Shown: one piece after another, positions 13,693 to 19,480 of the stretch
Layout: each line of letters begins with the position of its first letter
How positions within the stretch are numbered: the stretch's first letter is position 1
NCBI GenBank assembly: GCA_021604585.1
Contig: BQJG01000055.1
Location: forward strand, 1-21,109
DNA length: 21,109 nucleotides
Reading direction: 5' to 3'
Origin: Hyphococcus sp.
GTDB taxonomy: Bacteria > Pseudomonadota > Alphaproteobacteria > Caulobacterales > Parvularculaceae
Notes under the pieces: generated by a model
Seen by the model: only the letters and a program-made list of their open reading frames with translations
What the model was told of the DNA's origin: nothing
The model's database searches: none
Position numbers and translations under genes: made by a program

Positions 13693-14526
13693 TCAAACTG
13701 ACGAATGCGTCGTTGCTGGTTGCGGAATGGCGGCTTGTTTTGGCTTTCTGAACGGATCGAGAGCAAGCGTGGCGAATGTATCGGGTTGATCACCCTCTGG
13801 TCCATCGACGCCGAAGCGTTCGTCGTCATGCAAATGCTCCGGGCTGAGATACGTGCCGAACAGTTGATCCCAGAGCGTGAAAACAGTGCCAAAATTTGTG
13901 AATTGATGGTCCACATTCGTTGAGTGGTGCAAACGATGAATTTGCGGCGTTGTGAAGACCCGCGAGACGATTTTGTCGACCGCGAGAGGCAGTGTTGCGT
14001 TCGTGTGGCTGATCGTATTTGCAAATACCTGCACCATATAAGAGAGCAAGATGCCCTCTGGCGGAATGCCGATCGTGAGAACAACGCCAAGTTCAATGAT
14101 GGCGCGAAATAACGTTTCAAACGGGTGGAATCGCAACGACGTCGTCAGATCGATATGTTCGTCCGTATGATGCGCGCGATGCGCGCGCCAAAAAATATAC
14201 CATTTATGCAAGGCGCGATGCTGGCCATAAGCCATTAAATCCAGAACGGCGACAGAGATGATCAGCTTTGCCCATAAAGGCGCGCCGAATTGATTCAATG
14301 CGCCGATTCCATTTGTTTCGGCTGAAACAGCGGCGCCATAGGCGGCGATGAAAGGGATGAGGCTCAGTAATATTGTGCCATACGCCGCCATGGAGGCGTT
14401 GCGCAGCCAGCGCGCCATGTCGATTTTCACGCCCTTGCGCCACGGCGCTAAAAGCTCAATGACGAACGCAGAAGCCAAAACCGCCGCCAGATAAACAAGG
14501 CCGCCTGTGCCCTTAACAAATTCCAT
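13693..14526 (-). CDS. Sterol desaturase / fatty acid hydroxylase superfamily membrane protein
   Basis: A 277-residue integral-membrane di-iron oxygenase family member. Histidine clusters ligating the iron are HRALH (103-107), HRAHH (116-120), RFHP (His134), SHTN (His174) and HRLHHS (197-202), in the order expected for the FA-hydroxylase family. About four hydrophobic segments lie before and between them (residues 8-27, 45-68, 86-101, 140-170). The C-terminal tail (from about 228) is hydrophilic, and TNFGTVFTLWDQLFGTY is the usual family closing motif. The substrate cannot be read from sequence; bacterial relatives modify sterols, hopanoids, carotenoids or ether lipids. The start is the ATG at 14526. 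The gene stands alone, divergent from the VPEID-CTERM locus across 237 bp. Confidence 0.9.
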   Translation of the reverse strand: MEFVKGTGGLVYLAAVLASAFVIELLAPWRKGVKIDMARWLRNASMAAYGTILLSLIPFIAAYGAAVSAETNGIGALNQFGAPLWAKLIISVAVLDLMAYGQHRALHKWYIFWRAHRAHHTDEHIDLTTSLRFHPFETLFRAIIELGVVLTIGIPPEGILLSYMVQVFANTISHTNATLPLAVDKIVSRVFTTPQIHRLHHSTNVDHQFTNFGTVFTLWDQLFGTYLSPEHLHDDERFGVDGPEGDQPDTFATLALDPFRKPKQAAIPQPATTHSSV

Positions 14527-14763
14527 TTCGCCCCATGAGGCCTTATATTCCGCCGGACGAATAGCCGGTTGTTTTTAAACTGTCTTCCAACCTTCAGGCG
14601 TTTGCAAGATTGGCGTAAACCCGGGGCTGCAGCGCAGAGTTCCGCCGAATGTCAGGCTGGGCGCGTGTGCGCGTCCCGGCATGTGCACGTACAGGCTGTG
14701 CCAGCTTGTGAAGAAGGTGGCGCAAGAGTAAAGTCGTGCGGAAGCAAGGGAGAGGGTGAGCCG

Positions 14764-14928
14764 ATGAAGCTTTGGATTGTGGCGGCAGGTCTGGCTTTGA
14801 TGACCGGACCGGCGCTTGCGACGGCTCCGAATTCGGTGCCCGAGATGGATGTTGGCGCAGGATTTGCCGCCATCGCGTTACTGGCGGGTGTGGCGGCGGT
14901 TATCCGCGAAAGAACCAAACGGAAATAG
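14764..14928 (+). CDS. VPEID-CTERM mini-protein 1 (exosortase E substrate candidate), 54 aa
   Basis: A tiny predicted exosortase substrate. The signal peptide covers residues 1 to about 19 (cleavage near PALA-T). A short spacer (TAPNS) leads to the sorting motif VPEMD (25-29), followed by a hydrophobic helix (about 31-47) and a basic tail RERTKRK. This is the tripartite plan of VPEID-CTERM signals (motif, membrane span, Arg/Lys cluster), with Met where the family name has Ile. After removal of signal peptide and tail almost nothing remains, so the functional product may be a peptide of about ten residues or the membrane form itself. The ATG at 14764 is chosen because of the upstream GGGAGAGGGT. 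It is 13 bp from a close paralogue, with the exosortase gene downstream; the three form the VPEID-CTERM locus. Confidence 0.85.
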   Translation: MKLWIVAAGLALMTGPALATAPNSVPEMDVGAGFAAIALLAGVAAVIRERTKRK

Positions 14929-14941
14929 GGGAATTAGGAAC

Positions 14942-15103
14942 ATGAAAAATCATACGGTCATCGCGATATTATCACTGGCGGCGTCGCCGGCTTTTGCTGG
15001 CGCTCCGGCGTCGGTTCCGGAAATGAGCGCGGGCGCAGGCATCGCTGCGATTGCCTTGCTCGGCGGCATTGCCGCGATCCTTCGCGAGAAGTTCAAGAAA
15101 TAA
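14942..15103 (+). CDS. VPEID-CTERM mini-protein 2 (exosortase E substrate candidate), 53 aa
   Basis: Paralogue of the preceding gene with the same plan: signal peptide (1 to about 19, cleavage near AFA-G), spacer GAPAS, sorting motif VPEMS (25-29), helix with GAGIAAIALLGGIAAIL, and basic tail REKFKK. The Asp of the usual motif is Ser here. From residue 21 on the two proteins are almost alignable without gaps (APxSVPEM, GAG, AAIALL, RE). The ribosome binding site is AGGA just before the ATG. It is co-transcribed with mini-protein 1 and followed by an intrinsic terminator that separates the pair from the exosortase gene. The different signal peptides and nearly identical tails argue that selection is on the sorting segment. 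Confidence 0.85.
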   Translation: MKNHTVIAILSLAASPAFAGAPASVPEMSAGAGIAAIALLGGIAAILREKFKK

Positions 15104-15123
15104 GCGAAGCTGTTACGCGATGG

Positions 15124-15152
15124 AAAACCGGCCCTGATGCGGCCGGTTTTTT
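15124..15152 (+). terminator. Intrinsic terminator between the mini-protein pair and the exosortase gene
   Basis: The perfect 10-bp stem AAAACCGGCC (15124-15133) / GGCCGGTTTT (15141-15150) has a 7-nt loop and T residues to 15152. It would let the small substrates be made in excess over the enzyme, which must then depend on read-through or a promoter in 15153-15226. Confidence 0.88.
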
Positions 15153-15226
15153 ATTGTCTGATTGTTGGGCGTGCTGGGCGCCGAACTGGCGTAATATGAG
15201 ACTCGCCTGGCGCTTGTGGGAGCATG

Positions 15227-16882
15227 ATGAGCAAGACTGACCCCGATGAGCTGAAACGGAAAGGCGATTCTACTGGCCAGTCAGGCTCTTATGGTTTGGC
15301 GGCACGGTTCGGCGTCCTGGCGTTGCTGATCGCGATTGAGTTGCCGTTTCTGGCGTTTTTGTATGATCCGGTGTCCATCAACACCGCCCCTGCATGGCTG
15401 GCCGTCCGTGTTGTGCTTCGCGAAGCGGTGCCGGTGACCTTGTTTTTTCTTGCGGCGCTTGGAGTGCTTGTTGCGCCGCAACGACGGCGCATCGCCAACC
15501 TCTGGGCGGCAAGCGCTGCGGGGCATCGCTGGCGCGCGCCGCTCGCCGTCAATCTCCTGCTCTTCGCTGCACTGGCAGGGCTAACGCCAATCTTCAATCG
15601 TTATGGCGGTGAGGCGCCGCCCTGGGGGCTGTTTGCCTTATGGTGTGTGGCGATTGGCGCAGCATATGTCGCGCTTGCCGCCGCCCTCGCGCCGGCGTCA
15701 TTTTGGCGCCGGTTTATTGTTGATGAGCGGCCATTGCTGGCGATCGCGGGCGGTGCGGCGATTATCATCGAGTCGGCTGCGCTTTTATCGCGCCAGTCCT
15801 GGAGCTTTTTATCCGAGGCGACCTTTCAGGTCTCGGCGAGGCTGCTTTCTCTATACGAAACCAATGTAACGATCATTCCCGAAAATCGCGTCATCGGCGT
15901 TGACGGGTTTGACGTGAACATTGCCGCCGCCTGTTCAGGCTATGAAGGCATTGGACTGGTTGTCACGTTTCTGGCGATTTATTTCTGGGTCTTTCGCTCG
16001 GTTTTAAAATTCCCGAATGTATTGCTGATGCTGCCCGCCGGCGTTGCGGCGATCTGGATATTGAACAGTGTGCGGATTGCATTGCTGGTCAGCATCGGCG
16101 CGCATGTTTCGCCAGAAATCGCGATCTCCGGCTTTCACAGTCAGGCCGGTTGGATGATGTTTCTCATTGTCACCATCGCCATGATGGTGATGACCCATCG
16201 AATTGCATTTTTCCACAATTTTGAACGCCCGGTCGAAAACATAGCGCCGTCGCCCGCGGCCAGCCAAGCTGCAGCCTTGCTGGCGCCGTTTCTGGCGATG
16301 ACCGCCGCAACGATCATCGGCGCCGCTTTTTCCGGCGAGGGATATTGGGCTTACGGGCTGCGCGTGGCGGCGATCCTGCTGGCGCTGACGGCGTTCTGGC
16401 GTTTCTACAAAACGCTCGATTGGCGCATTGGTCTATCGCCGATCCTGATTGGCGTTGTTGTCGGCGCCGTGTGGATCGCAACCGATCCCGGCAAAGGCAG
16501 CGACAGCGCGCTCGGCGACTGGCTTGGCGCGCTGCCGGCGGCGCTGATGATCCTCTGGCTTGTGCTGCGTATCTTCGGCACGGTGATTCTCGCGCCGATT
16601 GCCGAAGAACTGGCGTTTCGCGGATATCTTCATCGCAAACTGATCGCTGAAAAGTTCGAGCATGTCGCCGCTGGCGCATTCTCATGGGCAGCCCTGATTG
16701 TCAGCTCCGCGCTTTTCGGTGTGCTCCACGACCGCTGGCTTTCAGGGGCGCTGGCGGGCGCCATGTTCGCCCTTGCACTCTACCGTTCCGGAAAAATCAC
16801 AGGCGCAATCGCCGCCCATTTGACGGCAAATGCGATCATCGCCTTTTGGGCCGTGATGTTTGGCCAATGGAGCCTGTTATAG
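15227..16882 (+). CDS. xrtE: Exosortase E fused to CPBP-family intramembrane protease (VPEID-CTERM system)
   Basis: A 551-residue polytopic inner-membrane protein with two modules. The exosortase module carries the catalytic Cys236 in AAACSGYEG, Arg283 in NSVRIALL and His304 in GFHSQAG, the Cys-Arg-His set of exosortases/archaeosortases. The C-terminal CPBP (CAAX-protease-like) module has EELAFR (Glu460, Glu461, Arg465), His501 in FGVLHD and HLTAN (His531, Asn535), the putative glutamic-protease residues. All key residues are intact. This fusion is the known architecture of exosortase E of the VPEID-CTERM system; it is expected to cut the sorting signal and attach the substrate to an unknown acceptor, the protease role being undetermined. 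The ATG at 15227 lies 4 nt after GGGAG (15218-15222); the ATG at 15224 is an alternative. Substrate candidates are just upstream. Confidence 0.93.
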   Translation: MSKTDPDELKRKGDSTGQSGSYGLAARFGVLALLIAIELPFLAFLYDPVSINTAPAWLAVRVVLREAVPVTLFFLAALGVLVAPQRRRIANLWAASAAGHRWRAPLAVNLLLFAALAGLTPIFNRYGGEAPPWGLFALWCVAIGAAYVALAAALAPASFWRRFIVDERPLLAIAGGAAIIIESAALLSRQSWSFLSEATFQVSARLLSLYETNVTIIPENRVIGVDGFDVNIAAACSGYEGIGLVVTFLAIYFWVFRSVLKFPNVLLMLPAGVAAIWILNSVRIALLVSIGAHVSPEIAISGFHSQAGWMMFLIVTIAMMVMTHRIAFFHNFERPVENIAPSPAASQAAALLAPFLAMTAATIIGAAFSGEGYWAYGLRVAAILLALTAFWRFYKTLDWRIGLSPILIGVVVGAVWIATDPGKGSDSALGDWLGALPAALMILWLVLRIFGTVILAPIAEELAFRGYLHRKLIAEKFEHVAAGAFSWAALIVSSALFGVLHDRWLSGALAGAMFALALYRSGKITGAIAAHLTANAIIAFWAVMFGQWSLL

Positions 16883-17019
16883 CGGGTGCGATGATTTCGG
16901 TCTGGGCGTGTTCAATCGAATAGCGGTTCGCCGCTGGGCAACTGCGCTTATGCGCCTTGCCACATTATTGTTGCGTCCATAGACTGTTCAGTAATCGGGG
17001 CGAACAGGCGGGGGCGCTC

Positions 17020-18039
17020 ATGCGAAATTTTCTACTCTTTATTGGCGCGCTGGCAGCGCTAACGACAGGCGCATACGCCCAAAGAGAAGAAACGCCGGCG
17101 ATCCCGAGTTTTCAACCAACACCCAATTACCCGGTAGCCTGTCAGCAGGCATTGGGTCCGGACGCGCCTCCACAATTCGTGTCTGTCATGTTTCGCATCA
17201 ACAGGAATGGCGAAAGTGAAGATGTCCGCGTGCGGGAGACTTCTCACGAGTGTTTCAACGATGCTGTGATCGCAGCGGTCCGAAAATGGAAATATGAGCC
17301 GCGCCGCATTGGGAATTTACGCGTCTCTCAGGACGATGTCGAAGTTACTTTCACGTTTGTTCTTGAGGAGCCGACAAAAGCGGAAGGTTTTGATGCGCGG
17401 CCGATTAAGCGCGTGCCGCCGCGATATCCGCTGACCTGCATGAATCGAGCAGACGATGAAGAGAATGTGCTGGTCGAATTTGATGTTACGGCGTCCGGGC
17501 AAACTGAAAACATCAACGTGCTGGATTCGACAAACCATTGTTTGGACAAATCGGCAAAAGCTGCAGTGTTGCGTTGGGAATACAACCCTAAAACATTAGA
17601 CGGCGTGCCTGTTGCACGCAAGAATGTTCAAACGCTGATCCGGTACTTATTGTCAGATGGAAGAAACTCTCAATTCCGGTTAACGGTGAGAAATCGGCTT
17701 TTGCGCGCCGAAAATCTGGCGATCAAAAAGAAAGATCCCGCAGCGGCTTTCATCGTTTTGGAAGAGCTGGAAGAAAAATACGGAGAGAGTTTTTCCGATG
17801 TTGAGCTTGCCGCCTTTCATCAGGTGCGCGGCGTGACGCGGCTGCAAGCGGGCGACTATGTAGGCGCGCTCGATGATTTTCGGATTGTGAAACAATTGGG
17901 AGGAAGTTCCGAAGAGGGCGCCAATCTTATAGATGAGACAATTAAAAAGCTTGAAGCTGCATTAGGCGTCGAGCCGGATGCGCCCGTTGCAGCGGAACCG
18001 CCCGAGCGCAGTGGTGAAGTCGCCGGCGAAAATCAATAG
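17020..18039 (+). CDS. Secreted protein with two TonB C-terminal-like domains and a helical repeat tail
   Basis: A 339-residue periplasmic protein. The signal peptide covers residues 1-20 (cleavage GAYA-Q). Two TonB_C-type modules lie at about 36-115 and 132-212. Each starts with YP-x-x-C, has a strand pattern like FRINRNGESEDVRV or FDVTASGQTENINV, and contains a second Cys in SHECFND or NHCLDKS followed by a K/R-W-x-Y-x-P element. The Cys pairs 41/78 and 140/174 are at matching positions and may form a disulfide in each module. Residues about 225-315 are helical and TPR-like (AENLAIKKKDPAAAF, GDYVGALDDF). There is no N-terminal membrane anchor or proline-rich spacer, so it is not a classical TonB energy transducer. 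The ATG at 17020 is chosen for its clean signal peptide; an in-frame frame extends to 16957. It lies 137 bp after the exosortase gene; a functional link is possible but unproven. Confidence 0.85.
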   Translation: MRNFLLFIGALAALTTGAYAQREETPAIPSFQPTPNYPVACQQALGPDAPPQFVSVMFRINRNGESEDVRVRETSHECFNDAVIAAVRKWKYEPRRIGNLRVSQDDVEVTFTFVLEEPTKAEGFDARPIKRVPPRYPLTCMNRADDEENVLVEFDVTASGQTENINVLDSTNHCLDKSAKAAVLRWEYNPKTLDGVPVARKNVQTLIRYLLSDGRNSQFRLTVRNRLLRAENLAIKKKDPAAAFIVLEELEEKYGESFSDVELAAFHQVRGVTRLQAGDYVGALDDFRIVKQLGGSSEEGANLIDETIKKLEAALGVEPDAPVAAEPPERSGEVAGENQ

Positions 18040-18050
18040 GTCTCCGCTTG

Positions 18051-18086
18051 GAATCGCAGCAAACTGGAGTAACTTTGCTGCGATTC
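18051..18086. repeat. Perfect 13-bp inverted repeat upstream of the TMEM175 gene
   Basis: GAATCGCAGCAAA (18051-18063), a 10-nt loop, and TTTGCTGCGATTC (18074-18086) match perfectly. No T-tract follows on either strand, so it is not a standard intrinsic terminator. It lies 12 bp after the upstream stop and 34 bp before the channel start, within the probable leader, and could be an operator, an mRNA stabiliser or a leader regulator. Confidence 0.75.
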
Positions 18087-18120
18087 GCGAAGCGTTCAGC
18101 GCTGCGTGGGCGGAGGTTAA

Positions 18121-18828
18121 ATGTTGCGCGATCCGAGAAAATCGAGCCTTGATCAGGATCCGCATTTCCGCTGGCGGGGCGACAGCGTCACGCGGATTGA
18201 AAATCTTAGCGACATTGTTTTTGCCCTTGCTTTGAGCCTGCTGGCGGTCGCATCCGCGCCGCCCAGCACATTCTCACAGCTTGTCGAAATTTTCCGCGGC
18301 GGGTTCGCGTTTGCTTTTGCATTTTCGATTTTGCTGCTGATTTGGAACTATCATTATATTTTCTTCCGCCGTTACGGACTGAGCGATCAGCGCACGGTGT
18401 TCCTCAACGCGCTGTTGTTGTTTGTGGTGCTGCTGTTTATTTACCCGTTGCGCTTCCTGGCGGACTTCATCTTCACGCTGATCCCGGCGTTCTTCTCAGA
18501 TTTCGAACGCGTTTCGATGATGGTCGGCGGCATTGGCGACGGCGCCAATCTGCTTATCATCTATTCATTCGGCTATGCGGCGGTGTTTTTAATTATCGCA
18601 GCGCTCTACGGACACGCGGCGTCTAAATGCGGAGAGCTGGAACTCGATAAAAATGAACTGCGCATGACGCTCCGGTCTCGCGCCTCAGCTTTGGTGCAGG
18701 CGTCGGTTGCTTTGATGGTTGCAGCACTTGCGGCGTTTACGCCGGTCGGCCCGTGGGCCGGACCGCTATATTTCCTGATCGGGATCGGCGAATTTTTCGT
18801 GCAGCGGCGCTATGCGAAGAAGGCATGA
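18121..18828 (+). CDS. TMEM175 / DUF1211-family membrane protein (putative K+ channel)
   Basis: A 235-residue protein with about six hydrophobic helices. The family signature near the N-terminus, R-x3-(F/L)SD-x3-A, is seen as RIENLSDIVFALALSLL (25-41), with Leu in place of the usual Phe of the FSD motif. The rest includes a WNYHYIFFRRY segment and the repeated pattern of Phe/Leu-rich helices typical of the family. Bacterial members are tetrameric potassium-selective leak channels, with the first helix lining the pore. GGAGG at 18112-18116 lies just before the ATG. It is downstream of a 13-bp inverted repeat and converges on efp with only 4 bp between stops. Confidence 0.82.
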   Translation: MLRDPRKSSLDQDPHFRWRGDSVTRIENLSDIVFALALSLLAVASAPPSTFSQLVEIFRGGFAFAFAFSILLLIWNYHYIFFRRYGLSDQRTVFLNALLLFVVLLFIYPLRFLADFIFTLIPAFFSDFERVSMMVGGIGDGANLLIIYSFGYAAVFLIIAALYGHAASKCGELELDKNELRMTLRSRASALVQASVALMVAALAAFTPVGPWAGPLYFLIGIGEFFVQRRYAKKA

Positions 18829-18832
18829 AGAA

Positions 18833-19396
18833 TTAATCAGCGCGCTTCACATATTCCAGCGTTTCGGTATTGACGATGATCTTTTCACCGATGGTCATAT
18901 AGGGCGGCACCATAATGCGAAGGCCATTATCGACCGTTGACGGTTTGTAAGAACCGGAGGCGGTCTGGCCTTTGACGGTCGGCTCTGTGTCGGTGATTTC
19001 GAGTGTCACATGTTCGGGCAGTTGCACGCCAATGGCGCGGCCCTCATGGGTTTCCACCATCACTTGCATGCCGTCCTGCAAAAACGCAGTGCGTTCGCCG
19101 ATGAGGTCTTGGGGAATCGAGATCTGTTCGTAGTTTTCCTGATCCATAAAGATCAGCATATCGCCTTCCGCATAAAGATAGGTGTGATCTTTCTGCTCTA
19201 GACGAATGCGTTCGACAGTTTCGGAGGAACGGAAGCGCTCATTCATCTTGCGCCCGTCGATCAGGTTTTTCAGCTCAACCTGCGCATAGGCGCCGCCCTT
19301 GCCCGGTTTTACGGCGTTCACTTTGACTGCCGCCCAGATTCCTCCCTGATGCTCAATGACATTGCCGGGACGGATTTCGTTGCCGTTGATTTTCAT
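18833..19396 (-). CDS. efp: Translation elongation factor P
   Basis: Cytoplasmic factor that binds between ribosomal P and E sites and relieves stalling at polyproline stretches. The protein has 187 residues, normal length, with three beta-barrel domains: KOW-like N-terminal domain (1-65), middle domain (about 66-125) and C-terminal OB domain (about 130-187, ending NTETLEYVKR). The tip loop VKPGKGGAYAQV places Lys33 at the site lysylated in E. coli (Lys34) by EpmA; no epmA or epmB lies in this window, so modification status is unknown. The ATG at 19396 begins the standard N-terminus (MKINGNEIRPGNVIEH). The ribosome binding site is weak (AAGGCGA). Very secure. Confidence 0.98.
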   Translation of the reverse strand: MKINGNEIRPGNVIEHQGGIWAAVKVNAVKPGKGGAYAQVELKNLIDGRKMNERFRSSETVERIRLEQKDHTYLYAEGDMLIFMDQENYEQISIPQDLIGERTAFLQDGMQVMVETHEGRAIGVQLPEHVTLEITDTEPTVKGQTASGSYKPSTVDNGLRIMVPPYMTIGEKIIVNTETLEYVKRAD

Positions 19397-19480
19397 GAAG
19401 TTCGCCTTGCGCGCCTAAAGACTGGAAAGCGGCGCGTTTAGCAGTCGCGGCGTACAGAGGCAACCCGGCCCGGCACGCCG

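Noticed and set aside
14640..14763. Possible sigma54 promoter upstream of the VPEID-CTERM pair, as known for some PEP-CTERM genes
   Set aside because: A GG-N10-GC spacing can be found in TGGGCGCGTGTGCGC, but the TTGC part of the -12 element is missing; the GC-rich DNA makes this match likely by chance.
16922..16935. AGCGG-TTCG-CCGCT hairpin after the exosortase gene
   Set aside because: Only 5 bp of stem and no T-tract; not enough to call a terminator.
16957..17019. Upstream extension of the double TonB_C protein
   Set aside because: The added 21 residues contain Cys/His and would hide the clean signal peptide that starts at 17020.
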